DNA of 64,000 bases, taken from positions 1 to 64,000 of the forward strand of contig CACXVS010000021.1 in NCBI GenBank assembly GCA_902771155.1. Direction: 5' to 3'. The notes under the pieces were generated by a model. It did no database searches. It saw only the letters and a program-made list of their open reading frames with translations, and had not been told where the DNA came from. Position numbers and translations under genes: made by a program. The DNA comes from an uncultured Prevotellaceae bacterium (GTDB taxonomy: Bacteria; Bacteroidota; Bacteroidia; Bacteroidales; Bacteroidaceae). Below are positions 32,174-41,090 of this stretch, one piece after another; position 1 is the first letter of the stretch, and every line of letters begins with the position of its first letter.

Positions 32174-33459
32174 CCTACACACAACATTACAGAAAGCAAA
32201 GCCAATAAGGCTATATTCCTGTTCATTAATTCTATTTTACAACATTTTAAGCTTACAGTCACCAACAGCAGAGTAACCACACACTCGCTGATCATAGATG
32301 CAACTGCAGCACCCTGATGCATATAAAGTGGTATCAACATCCTGTTCATCGTAAAATTCAAGACTGCTCCTGTGACGGCTGCAACAAGAATCACTTTCTC
32401 TTTTCCATAAATAATCAATCCGATATGGCCAAACACCGAAGCTAACGTGAATACGATAATCAAGCACGATAGCATCCGAAGCGTCAAAATACCAGGTGTA
32501 AACGAATCGCCAAACATGAGTGTCATTACTAGGGGTGCTAACATGAATAAAGCAGCAGCCACAGGAATGGCGATGTACATACCGACATTATAAAACCTCT
32601 GGAACGTCTTTTTATAAGCCTCCTGGCTATCAGAATGATAGAGATAGTTCAACCTGGGATTAAAGACAGCAATAGCCGCAAATACCAATCCAAAGGAAGC
32701 TCTCACCACTCGTGATGCATTTGAATAATAGCCCAGATATTCTGGCGGACACATCACGCCAAGCATTGTGGAGTCGAGTAATGTATATACCTCTGTAGCA
32801 AAAGCTGCTGCAAACAGAGTGAATACCGGTCCTAAGTGCTGACGGATATCCAACTCCTCTGACACATAATGAGCATATCGTCTAAAGGATGCCAGATTCC
32901 AAAGATTATTGGCGACGGTGATGCCGGCAAAGATGTAGCAATAGATAAGGATGTCATCACGTGTTTTCACTGTCAGGAACATCAGCACTAAAGCAACGAC
33001 CTTTATCGTAATGGAACGATATGCCAGATATCTGAAATCTTCTAACGATTCGAACAGCCAATCATAGTAGAATATGTTTGATACCACCATCATTCCCAAG
33101 GCTATCGCCATATTGAGTTTCAATTCATCGCCACGAAACACCAGCATGACAGTTCCTGCATACAACAGGGCAGCAAGCACCGACGATACCAGGATAAAAG
33201 CCGCCAGTTCGGAAAAACGCCTGTTGAGCAATCCTGAATTGTTCCTGACTCGCGCCAGCACCTTAACGGCATAGTTCGGAATACCCAACGAAGCTGCCAG
33301 TGTGAAATAGGTGACTATATTGATGGCAAATGCTATCTGCCCTACCCCTTCAGCCAGAAATATATGAGATATATAGGCTGTGGTAATCAGAGGGTAAAGC
33401 ACATTGAAACCCCTGTATGAAAGATTAAATGCCGAGTTTTCTATTAAACTACTGCTCAT
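32158..33459 (-). CDS. wzx: Wzx-type oligosaccharide flippase
   Basis: The 433-residue protein is almost entirely membrane helices (about 12), with the MATE/MurJ-like start 'NSAFNLSYRGFNVLYPLIT' and 'LGIPNYAVKVLARVRNNS'. This is the polysaccharide transporter (PST/Wzx) profile. It should flip lipid-linked repeat units across the inner membrane for the polymerase encoded next to it. It sits between the EpsG-like gene (9-bp gap) and a glycosyltransferase (overlap). Confidence 0.88.
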   Translation of the reverse strand: MSSSLIENSAFNLSYRGFNVLYPLITTAYISHIFLAEGVGQIAFAINIVTYFTLAASLGIPNYAVKVLARVRNNSGLLNRRFSELAAFILVSSVLAALLYAGTVMLVFRGDELKLNMAIALGMMVVSNIFYYDWLFESLEDFRYLAYRSITIKVVALVLMFLTVKTRDDILIYCYIFAGITVANNLWNLASFRRYAHYVSEELDIRQHLGPVFTLFAAAFATEVYTLLDSTMLGVMCPPEYLGYYSNASRVVRASFGLVFAAIAVFNPRLNYLYHSDSQEAYKKTFQRFYNVGMYIAIPVAAALFMLAPLVMTLMFGDSFTPGILTLRMLSCLIIVFTLASVFGHIGLIIYGKEKVILVAAVTGAVLNFTMNRMLIPLYMHQGAAVASMISECVVTLLLVTVSLKCCKIELMNRNIALLALLSVMLCVGCVLI

Positions 33460-33468
33460 TCCTAATAA

Positions 33469-34545
33469 TCATACATGCCATCCTAAATAGCGGAGGACCA
33501 TCACTGACTCAATTAACATATAACCTGCGAGCACAGACTGTCTTTTCCACAAATCCCATTTCTGATCTCGAAGAAAATAATAGAGAACAAACACAATCAT
33601 AGACAGATACAGCCACTGGATACGCATCACGATGATAGATGTACTGAACAAAGTTCCTAGAGTCAAGCCGATATAATAGATCATCACTGCACGATTGTAT
33701 TTCTTGTCATTCAAGTCTCCCAGCAACATCAACAAACCAAACAAATGATATGTAACATATTGTGTACTGAAATAAGAGCCTGCATCTTCATTATTGTAGT
33801 TATCATAATGCGACAGCATCTCTATCTCTCCCATCAGGTTAAACAGGTCTGACACTATCGGGATTTGGAACGTAAGAACAGTAGCCATTATGATATCCAG
33901 TACAATCAGTAAGACAAACCAATAGATGTAAACATCCCGATTGAACTGTTTGATTATCCACAATGCCAGAATACCAGGCAGGAAAAGGACGACCGAATAG
34001 TGAAAGAGCAAAGCCGACAGACATATCAGCGTAGCAAAACCCTCACGCTCATTGATGGCCAACGAAGAAGCGCAGAACAGCAGGGATATGGCCAGACCGT
34101 TCCGCAAACCCTCACAGGCAAAGCTACATCCCCAATAAAGAATGACCGCCAAGATAAGAGTCGATGGGTAAAAGCTTACCTCTTCCTGATCATCCCATCC
34201 ATATTGTCGGGTACAAACCAAGTCTGACAACATAGCGGCAGCAACTACCCAAAGCGCTATAAAACCTATCAAAACCAAAGGTTCATCTCCAAAGACGAAC
34301 TTGATAGAATCCGTCAAGAACACATAACCAGGTTCAAAATAGACATCATTGTCGTCCAAGAAATAATGGACATATTCCGTCAAGTCACTATAGGCATAGC
34401 TATAACCCAGTCTTGAACACGCTGTCAATACGAACAAGATGACTGTCGCCCCTAACAACCACTTGCTGGAGCGGTTAAACATCTGTTCATAAAGTGCGCC
34501 CAGATAGCCAGCAACAACCATCGACAAATAAAGTACCAGATTCAT
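33469..34545 (-). CDS. EpsG-family membrane protein, putative polymerase (Wzy)
   Basis: The 358-residue protein has about ten membrane helices and the EpsG-like elements 'YAYSDLTEYVHYFLDD' early and 'GCSFACEGLRNGLAISLLFCA' with the R-x-x-L/A pattern in the middle. EpsG proteins act as Wzy-type polymerases. It overlaps the preceding GT2 gene by 4 bp and is the only polymerase candidate in the operon, next to the flippase. Confidence 0.8.
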   Translation of the reverse strand: MNLVLYLSMVVAGYLGALYEQMFNRSSKWLLGATVILFVLTACSRLGYSYAYSDLTEYVHYFLDDNDVYFEPGYVFLTDSIKFVFGDEPLVLIGFIALWVVAAAMLSDLVCTRQYGWDDQEEVSFYPSTLILAVILYWGCSFACEGLRNGLAISLLFCASSLAINEREGFATLICLSALLFHYSVVLFLPGILALWIIKQFNRDVYIYWFVLLIVLDIIMATVLTFQIPIVSDLFNLMGEIEMLSHYDNYNNEDAGSYFSTQYVTYHLFGLLMLLGDLNDKKYNRAVMIYYIGLTLGTLFSTSIIVMRIQWLYLSMIVFVLYYFLRDQKWDLWKRQSVLAGYMLIESVMVLRYLGWHV

Positions 34546-35402
34546 GAGACTATCTGTTTTTTCATGCCATCACGGATGCCACGCATCGTCGAACGTACCG
34601 TTCCCCATCGTCCCGGTTCAAACAGGAATCTGACCGTCTGGGAATAGATGAAGGTGCCTATCTGATGGCAGATGTCTATGTCATGATGATACTTCCGGAA
34701 ATAATAGACCGAATTTCGGCAAATATAGTAATTTCGCACTTCACTGTAACAAGGCAACAAGATATTACCTATAAGAGGAAGTGTGGCATATCTCATCTCC
34801 CCTGCCCGCTGATAGAGAAGAGCCTTGTTAACGCGGAGAATCACATACCCGCCTGTCTGCAGATGTGTACAGAACTCATTGTCGACCCTGTCAATGAAAA
34901 ACCACTCATCAAATCCCCCGACTTTCTCCCAGGCCTCAATCCTGGTCAGACTGCCACTGGTTATACATGCCGATATCTCTACGGTGTCTTTATCACCATC
35001 CTTGGTTGACAAAATGAGTGTATCACCATCTCGAAATTCCACCCTCGGGGCAATGATACCATAGACAGAGCTATCTGTATATGTCGAAAGCCACTTCACC
35101 ATATCTGATGCAGGAAGAGAATCCTGATCCATTGTAAGAATCCATGCATAGCCATCCTGCTTCGCCGCAGTGCACAATTGGTTCAGGGCCTTTGCTATTC
35201 CTACATTCTCTGAATTACAGATCAGTCTTAATTCAGGTTTCCCTTCCACATAGGAACGAACGTCTGCTACATTCTCTGACCCATTGTCAACCACATAAAC
35301 CATTGATACCTGAGGGATCAGGGCTTCCAGATTAGCCTCTAAAAGCCTGATGTCCGGATGATAGGTGACCACACCTGCACAGATATCCTTACGTTCCTCC
35401 AT
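34542..35402 (-). CDS. GT2 glycosyltransferase, rhamnosyltransferase-like
   Basis: The 286-residue protein opens 'CAGVVTYHPDIRLLEANLEA' and carries 'VYVVDNGSENV', 'GIAKALNQLCTAAKQDG' and 'ILTMDQDSLP', where the DxD-like DQDS binds the nucleotide sugar. A 'GGFDEWFFIDRVDNEFC' block is the acceptor loop typical of GT2 rhamnosyltransferase-like enzymes. It is soluble or peripheral and should add one sugar of the repeat unit. One base separates it from the preceding GT2. Confidence 0.82.
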   Translation of the reverse strand: MEERKDICAGVVTYHPDIRLLEANLEALIPQVSMVYVVDNGSENVADVRSYVEGKPELRLICNSENVGIAKALNQLCTAAKQDGYAWILTMDQDSLPASDMVKWLSTYTDSSVYGIIAPRVEFRDGDTLILSTKDGDKDTVEISACITSGSLTRIEAWEKVGGFDEWFFIDRVDNEFCTHLQTGGYVILRVNKALLYQRAGEMRYATLPLIGNILLPCYSEVRNYYICRNSVYYFRKYHHDIDICHQIGTFIYSQTVRFLFEPGRWGTVRSTMRGIRDGMKKQIVS

Positions 35403-35403
35403 T

Positions 35404-36423
35404 TCAATAGTGTTTGCGGACTTTTACCAGCATTTTCTTTGGCAGAGCAAACAAAGCCTTACTCAGTTTGGCTCCAAGTATTCCGACACAAAGGAAATAT
35501 AAATAACCGACTGCCGACAACTTGACATCTGAGGATTTGAGTCGTTTCCAATACTCCAAATAAACTTTCAGACCATGCTCCCTGGCTCTACAGAAGCCAC
35601 CGAACGACCTGATGGAATACTCTTTGCAGAACGGAGTAAACACATCAGTCCCATAGTCCTCATCAAACATCTGGATAACCTTAAACAAGCCTTTGTTGAA
35701 TTCAAGATTCGAGAAAACAGACTCCCGATCAGCAAGCAGATTATTGCCTGTTCCTGATGACTTCACCTGACCATAAGCATTCTCCCCGTCTGATACGCTA
35801 TCGATCAATAGTGTATCCTGATAATAGCCTCCATAAGAAAACACCAGCTTCAGAAACAGATACACCTGAAAATAATTCAGGTTCTTAAACCTCTCTCCAT
35901 CAATGCTGTCAGCCAGTTCTTTCCTGAATGTTAAGCCCGAGAAGAGTATCGCATCATAGACACGCCCGGCTGCTGACGCTTCTCCTGATGGTATCTCGTG
36001 TGAGGATGCATATTTGCGTCGGGCCGTTTTTTTCTCCTTATAGCCATACCAGAACGAACCGTATGCTATTGCCGGTTTTCTCTCCAAGCATTGTAAGAAC
36101 TCATCAAGTTTCCCTGGAAACAGACAATCGTCGTCACTCAGATACATGACATATTCTCCTGATGCCAGTGAGATGAGCTTTCTCAAGTTGCGGTCGTAAC
36201 CAAGGTTATGTTCATTCAAGTTAAGCGCCACATGGTATGGAGACTTCTCGGCATAGCTGTTCACCACCCTAATGATCGCTTCGCGCTCAGGCGAACAGTC
36301 TTCACTGACGATGACCTCTATCTTCTCTGTCTGCTTAGAGTCAATTGATTTGAGACATCTCTCCAACTCCCTCACCCTCATATAGGAGGTGATGCAGACT
36401 GACAAAAGATATGATTTCTCCAT
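35404..36423 (-). CDS. GT2 glycosyltransferase
   Basis: The ATG at 36423 gives 339 residues: 'SYLLSVCITSYMRVRELERC' then 'IEVIVSEDCSPERE', and the nucleotide-sugar motif 'GEYVMYLSDDDCLFPGKLDE' at about residue 96. This is a GT-A family 2 enzyme. An ATG six codons earlier overlaps the wzc stop and is less likely. It lies five bases after wzc, as the first transferase gene of the operon. Confidence 0.82.
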   Translation of the reverse strand: MEKSYLLSVCITSYMRVRELERCLKSIDSKQTEKIEVIVSEDCSPEREAIIRVVNSYAEKSPYHVALNLNEHNLGYDRNLRKLISLASGEYVMYLSDDDCLFPGKLDEFLQCLERKPAIAYGSFWYGYKEKKTARRKYASSHEIPSGEASAAGRVYDAILFSGLTFRKELADSIDGERFKNLNYFQVYLFLKLVFSYGGYYQDTLLIDSVSDGENAYGQVKSSGTGNNLLADRESVFSNLEFNKGLFKVIQMFDEDYGTDVFTPFCKEYSIRSFGGFCRAREHGLKVYLEYWKRLKSSDVKLSAVGYLYFLCVGILGAKLSKALFALPKKMLVKVRKHY

Positions 36424-36428
36424 ATAAT

Positions 36429-38720
36429 TTACTTCTTGCATCTATTCAGAATCAGGCAAGGCGATGGTAGACGTCCGTCAGAAAGATCAGAAACAGACTG
36501 TCTGGGTGTCTTGCCCGTCCGACAGATAAAGCAAGTCATATCTGCCAATCCGGCTATCTCATAAGCATCACTGTATGTACCAATCGCAGGTGCATCCAGG
36601 ATAACGATGTCATATTTTCCGCTTAACGATGTGACAGACTGGACAACATCTTGATGGGCTAAGATATCTGCAGGATGTAAAGAATGGTCATTCCTTGCTG
36701 GCAGTATATCATACTTGCCAGAGGAATCAGCTCCGTCTTTTGAAGGATGACGGAAATCCATATCACATACTATCACCTTCTTACCGATATTAGCCAATGC
36801 TTCAGCAAGATGTTCTGAAATGTAGGTCTTACCATCGCCATCGCTATTGGATGTCATAAGAATCACCTTCCCATCGTCACCTTCCTTATATAACAGATTG
36901 GTTCGAAGCGAGCGGAAGGCCTCGTCTGCCTCGTCACTTTCTGATGGAATGGTTCCCAGAATAGGCAAGGATGACAACCATGCCAACTCATCATAGTTCC
37001 CGATCGTACTCCTCATCCCTCTGCGGAGGAAGAAATACAGATATGGAAGAATAAAGCCGAACACAAGAGTCAGGAGCAACACGATCAATGTCTTAGGCTT
37101 CACTTTCTTATTGTACTGTACCATATCGATGAATCGACCCTTATCCACCGTATTTATCAGATCCATCGCATTCTCCTCACGTTTCTGTAGTAAAGACAGA
37201 TAGACACCCTCCTTCACCTTGCGCTGACGTCCTATTTCTGTTAGGGCTCGCTCCTGTTCTGGAGCTTCCGATACACGGGCCATATATTTGTTGTACTCCC
37301 GTTCCAGAGTGTTGTTCCGTAACCGCAGAGAAGTGATATCCCTGTGAAGTGCATTCTGGATGGCTGGATGCAGATCCTCAATCATCGTAGTCAGTTTCTT
37401 CACCTGCGGTGACATCTCCGTAGCACTCTTCAGCAACAGGTTACGCTCTGTCACCATCGCGTTATGTCGGCTGATCAGATTGATGGCATCACCCGTACTC
37501 AGACTCGACGGCGAAGCATCAACAGTATTATTTGTAGGTGAAACGGAGGTTCTGCTAAACACGCCCATATTGACAGGGATAATCTCATAGGCATTGGCAG
37601 GATCATCCACATATTGCTTCAGATAGTCAAGCAGCTGCATCTGAATACCCAGTCCAACAATCTGTGTTTCGTATGCGCTCTTCTTCGTGATCACTTCCTC
37701 TGCATCTACCTTCAGGTCGGTTACCTGATTACGCTTCTTAAACGACTCCCAGGTTTCATCCTTAAGACCTAAGTCCTCATCCACCATATCCAGGCGCTCC
37801 TTCACAAACTGGTCATACTTGCTTACCTCCTTATGCTTCTCATCAGTAGAGAACTCATTGTATTTATCAACAAGACAGTTGATATAGTCCATCCCCCTCA
37901 GAATACTTTCGTCATTCATAGACAAGTTGACAGTATTGGTGGCTTTTTTGGATGCAGAACTAACATTCAGTCTCTTGCTGAATTGTCTGGCAGCCGTACT
38001 TGGGGGTATTACCGTCACCCTCAACTCATAGCCTTCGGCATAGAGCTCAACTTGTTTTGCCGTCAGTTCCTTATTCTCTGAGAGTGTCAATGTTCCGACT
38101 CTTGTCTTGATGGTCGCAGGCAGACTCTTGAAATGCTGTTCAGCAATCTCCGTCTTGTTCTTACCAGAAATAACCGTTCCGTCCACCTGATAACCATCTC
38201 CATCTGCAGAATACTGGATAGAGAGCTTTACCACATGACGTTTCAAAGGCAGTTCGTCGTCCATAAACTGCAGGAGTTGAGGACTAGCCGTAACAATGAC
38301 AGGTTGGGACTTATAGACCAGACTCTTCTTGATGAACTTCTTGAGCCGATATTCCGTATGCAGCCCAAGATGATTCACCACATTTCTGGCCAACAACTTA
38401 GAACCGATGATTTCTTTCTCATTCTCAATGCCAATGGCACCACCCAGACTGCTTCCAAGGCCCAAGGGCAACTGATTGGCCAACATGACTGCCGCACTGC
38501 TTGCCGAACTCGAGCTGGCCTTCTTCTCAGTCACCAATATCTTTCCCGACACATTATAAGAAGGATGGACTAAATAGATGTAAAGCAAACCGCAGCACAG
38601 ACAGAAAACGACTGACAATGCAAACCATTTCTTATTCTCAATAAGCAATTGTCGGAGATAACGTATGTCGAAGATTGTATATCTCTTTTCTGCTCGGATT
38701 TCTGAAGGATTCTTTTTCAT
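36429..38720 (-). CDS. wzc: Wzc-like polysaccharide co-polymerase with BY-kinase-like domain
   Basis: From ATG 38720 the product has 763 residues (a TTG three codons earlier is the only other choice). It contains an N-terminal Wzz part with membrane helix 'WFALSVVFCLCCGLLYIYLV', a long coiled coil, the second helix near residue 555, and a C-terminal P-loop domain with Walker A 'TSNSDGDGKTYISEHLA' (about 625), Walker A' 'VIVCDMDFRHPS' and Walker B 'DIVILDAPAIG'. The tail ends 'SPCLILNRCKK' without the usual tyrosine cluster, so it may not autophosphorylate in the standard way. It should set chain length together with the Wza-like gene upstream. Confidence 0.88.
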   Translation of the reverse strand: MKKNPSEIRAEKRYTIFDIRYLRQLLIENKKWFALSVVFCLCCGLLYIYLVHPSYNVSGKILVTEKKASSSSASSAAVMLANQLPLGLGSSLGGAIGIENEKEIIGSKLLARNVVNHLGLHTEYRLKKFIKKSLVYKSQPVIVTASPQLLQFMDDELPLKRHVVKLSIQYSADGDGYQVDGTVISGKNKTEIAEQHFKSLPATIKTRVGTLTLSENKELTAKQVELYAEGYELRVTVIPPSTAARQFSKRLNVSSASKKATNTVNLSMNDESILRGMDYINCLVDKYNEFSTDEKHKEVSKYDQFVKERLDMVDEDLGLKDETWESFKKRNQVTDLKVDAEEVITKKSAYETQIVGLGIQMQLLDYLKQYVDDPANAYEIIPVNMGVFSRTSVSPTNNTVDASPSSLSTGDAINLISRHNAMVTERNLLLKSATEMSPQVKKLTTMIEDLHPAIQNALHRDITSLRLRNNTLEREYNKYMARVSEAPEQERALTEIGRQRKVKEGVYLSLLQKREENAMDLINTVDKGRFIDMVQYNKKVKPKTLIVLLLTLVFGFILPYLYFFLRRGMRSTIGNYDELAWLSSLPILGTIPSESDEADEAFRSLRTNLLYKEGDDGKVILMTSNSDGDGKTYISEHLAEALANIGKKVIVCDMDFRHPSKDGADSSGKYDILPARNDHSLHPADILAHQDVVQSVTSLSGKYDIVILDAPAIGTYSDAYEIAGLADMTCFICRTGKTPRQSVSDLSDGRLPSPCLILNRCKK

Positions 38721-38736
38721 TATTCTCAATTCTGCT

Positions 38737-39534
38737 TTATTTCAAAAGACTGATCACCAACGTAGCAATCGACACCAAGATACTTGTAGCCGAGAACCAA
38801 AGCGTCGTCATCGAACCTATTTCGGAGTTCTGTGCCTTGGCCTTGTTGGGCTCTACATAGATGATATCGTTCTGTTGCAAATAGTAATAAGGCGAATTCA
38901 CGATATTGGCATCGTTCAGATTCAGTATATAGATAGTCTTCTTACCGTTTCCGTCCTCCCGAATCAGCTTCACACGGTCACGAACACCATAAATAGTCAT
39001 ATCACCGGCACTGGCAAGAGCCTCAAAAATGTTCACCTTCTCGTTGGTGATATCAAATCTTCCAGGCTGTAACACCTCGCCAAGAACCGAAAACGAGAAC
39101 CCAGACAGGCGCACTGTTACCATCGGATTCTCTGTAGCTTCCAGATATGGACTTATCTTCTCTAACAACAGATGCTCCAACTCTGTCTTGGTTAGTCCAC
39201 CCACCTTGACAGTACCAACGATGGGGAAATTGATGTTTCCTTCATCGTCAACCAGATAGGTTTGCAGACTCTGCTGAGTGGTGAGATTACTGTTGCTCGA
39301 TGATATGGTTGTGGGAATCGTCTTGTTAAATGGAGCAGCAGCTGAAGGCGTAAGGGTATTAACCACAATTGTCAACTCGTCATGAGGCTTTATTCGTGCC
39401 ACATATATCTGCCCTATCTCTGATAAAGTCACCGAAGAGGAGTTTTCCAGATAAGCCACTTTTTTTGTAGAACTACATGAAGTTAACAAAGCTATCGCCA
39501 TAAATATGAATAGTTGAGCTTTCATTTGTTTCAT
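38737..39534 (-). CDS. wza: Wza-like outer-membrane polysaccharide export lipoprotein
   Basis: The ATG at 39534 follows a GGGA and begins a lipoprotein signal 'MKQMKAQLFIFMAIALLTSC' (265 residues). Upstream in-frame ATGs exist but add only an odd Met-Ile tail. The mature part has the Poly_export and SLBB pattern: 'IYVARIKPHDELTIVV' and 'LVDDEGNINFPIVGTVKVGG', plus a second SLBB 'FSVLGEVLQPGRFDI'. A C-terminal helix 'TLWFSATSILVSIATLVISL' is membrane-like. It should form the export channel with the Wzc-like protein 16 bp downstream, and is the first gene of the operon behind a 160-nt leader. Confidence 0.86.
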   Translation of the reverse strand: MKQMKAQLFIFMAIALLTSCSSTKKVAYLENSSSVTLSEIGQIYVARIKPHDELTIVVNTLTPSAAAPFNKTIPTTISSSNSNLTTQQSLQTYLVDDEGNINFPIVGTVKVGGLTKTELEHLLLEKISPYLEATENPMVTVRLSGFSFSVLGEVLQPGRFDITNEKVNIFEALASAGDMTIYGVRDRVKLIREDGNGKKTIYILNLNDANIVNSPYYYLQQNDIIYVEPNKAKAQNSEIGSMTTLWFSATSILVSIATLVISLLK

Positions 39535-39696
39535 TATTCCCATAATCATTATCATTTAGAAGAAAACATAAGATAGGGACACCCCTTCATTGAAAGGATG
39601 AACCAAGAATCGAATTATCGTTATACACAATCATAATGCACTGATATTCAGCGACATGATACAATTGTTGGTACATCAATGCTTATTTACCGATGC

Positions 39697-39704
39697 AAAA
39701 GTAC
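39697..39704 (-). promoter_or_regulatory. Predicted -7 box of the capsule operon
   Basis: On the minus strand TACTTTTG matches TAnnTTTG. It lies about 160 nt upstream of the wza start, giving a long untranslated leader (39535-39690) in which no hairpin or riboswitch is recognised. No TTTG is found at the -33 position, where a palindrome sits instead. Confidence 0.55.
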
Positions 39705-39718
39705 GAATAAAAAACGAG

Positions 39719-39740
39719 AAATAAGAAAATTTTCTTATTT
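39719..39740. promoter_or_regulatory. 22-bp perfect palindrome over the capsule -33 region
   Basis: AAATAAGAAAA (39719-39729) is followed with no spacer by its exact reverse complement (39730-39740). The palindrome covers the place where a -33 box would lie for the promoter at 39697-39704, 14 bp upstream of the -7 box. It could be a regulator operator or a DNA-bending site. Confidence 0.45.
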
Positions 39741-39755
39741 ATTGTGATAAAAAGA

Positions 39756-39801
39756 GTCATCCCGAAGCATTTTGAACACTTCGGGATGACAAGCTTTTTT
39801 T
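39756..39801. terminator. Hairpin terminator after the first C10 protease operon
   Basis: GTCATCCCGAAG (39756-39767) pairs perfectly with CTTCGGGATGAC (39779-39790); the minus-strand transcript continues into TCTTTTT and the plus strand into AAGCTTTTTTT. It closes the operon ending at 39968 and insulates the capsule promoter. Confidence 0.65.
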
Positions 39802-39967
39802 GGGGGGCCTCGGTGAAGGCTCTGGGGGCCCCTCATACTACATTCTCTCTCGTAGAGAGAATTACGTATGGGGTCAGACACTTCACCTCGGCAGCTCACT
39901 TAATCAGGACCTTGAGCTTCGCTCGAGCTCGTGCACGCTCGGAAATGAGAGCGAACTCTCATTTCAC
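39802..39967. repeat. Repeat-rich intergenic segment with hairpins
   Basis: No gene is seen. The segment holds a GC-rich tract with GGGGGCC/GGCCCC halves (39805-39834), ATTCTCTCT-CGT-AGAGAGAAT (a 9-bp hairpin near 39842-39862), a near copy of the neighbouring gene end (39895-39913), the 17-nt GAGCTTCGCTCGAGCTC (39914-39930) that recurs at 52247-52263, and a perfect 10-bp hairpin GAAATGAGAG-CGAA-CTCTCATTTC (39942-39965). Confidence 0.6.
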
Positions 39968-41090
39968 TCACTTAATCACGACCTTTTTACCATTACGGAT
40001 GAAGAGGCCCTTGCTGGGTTTCTCTACACGCTGGCCTTGGAGGTTGTAATAGACATCCTTCTCTCCTACCCTCTGCTGAACATCGCTGATAGATGTAGCG
40101 TCGCCTGAAAACAAAGGAATAGCGATGACGTCGTCGTCATTGTCGGAAATGACCAACTTACTAAAGGTTGAAGTTGTATTGCCCATGCCTCGGGCACCAG
40201 CGGCTGTGTCGCGCTTCGGAATCTGCAGGTAGCTGCGGTTGGCACCCATCTTCACACCATCTTCCTTCGTCACCTTGTAGAAGCCAACACCACTCTCACC
40301 ATTAGACAGGTAATAGTTGATGTAGGTAATACCATCTATCTCCTCTGTAGTGTAGATCGTCTGAGCCGTCTCAGAGCCTGTAAACATATTCTCATAAACG
40401 GATTGAACCGAAGTCGTAGGAACGCTGTACTCACCTTCCTTTTCAGCCATCACCAAGATACCTGTCTGGGCAGGTACCTTTTTCACACGTGTCAGCCAGA
40501 TCACACCTGAACCATAATTATAACCAGTAGCCGTATAAGCCTTCACGCCCTGAGCGTCGAGAGTCGAGAAGTCGATGTTCTTACTGGTATAATAAGGCAC
40601 TTGCTTAGCTGCAGACACCTTGATCACCTCTGCATCACCCTCAGCACCATTGGCAGGGATATCAGTCAATATCGGCAGATAGCAGCGGTTGGCACCTATC
40701 TTCTGTCCATTTTCGTTTGTCACCTTATAGAAGCCGACACCACTCGTTCCCTTCGACAAATAGTAGTTGGTATATTCACCTTCCGTCGTATAGATAGTGG
40801 TTCCCGTCAGCGTGCCCTTGAACATATTCTTATAATAGACATCGGATACGCCATCAATCGTAGGAATGTCATAATCGCCAGGATCACCGATCAACAAGAA
40901 GCCTGTCTCAGCAGGAACCTGCATCACACGCGTCAGCCAGATGGTTCCCGTAGCTTTTTCGTAACCCGTAGCCACGTAAGCCTTCAAGTCAGGCAGATCC
41001 GTAAAGTCCAAGTTGTATTTACTACAATAAGGTACTTGCTTGGCTGCACTGATCTTGATAGAAGTATTTTCGGGGATTACCTCGGCGGTA
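39968..41090 (-). repeat. Shared 3' cassette, copy 1 (modules A and B plus sorting tail)
   Basis: This 3' part of the gene encodes module A ('AKQVPYCSKYNLDFTDLPDL...'; landmarks 'KAYVATGY', 'IWLTRV', 'VPAETGFLL', 'GVGFYKV', 'GANRCYLPI') then module B ('AKQVPYYTSKNIDFS', 'KAYTATGYNY', 'VPAQTGILVMA', 'VYENMF', 'GANRSYLQIP') and the tail. The same order occurs at 44172-45265, 52304-53445 and 57244-58350, with strong similarity at DNA level while upstream regions differ. Confidence 0.85.

Noticed and set aside
39556..39760. Invertible capsule promoter as in Bacteroides fragilis
   Set aside because: No inverted repeats flank the promoter at a distance and no invertase gene is near; only a gapless palindrome is present.
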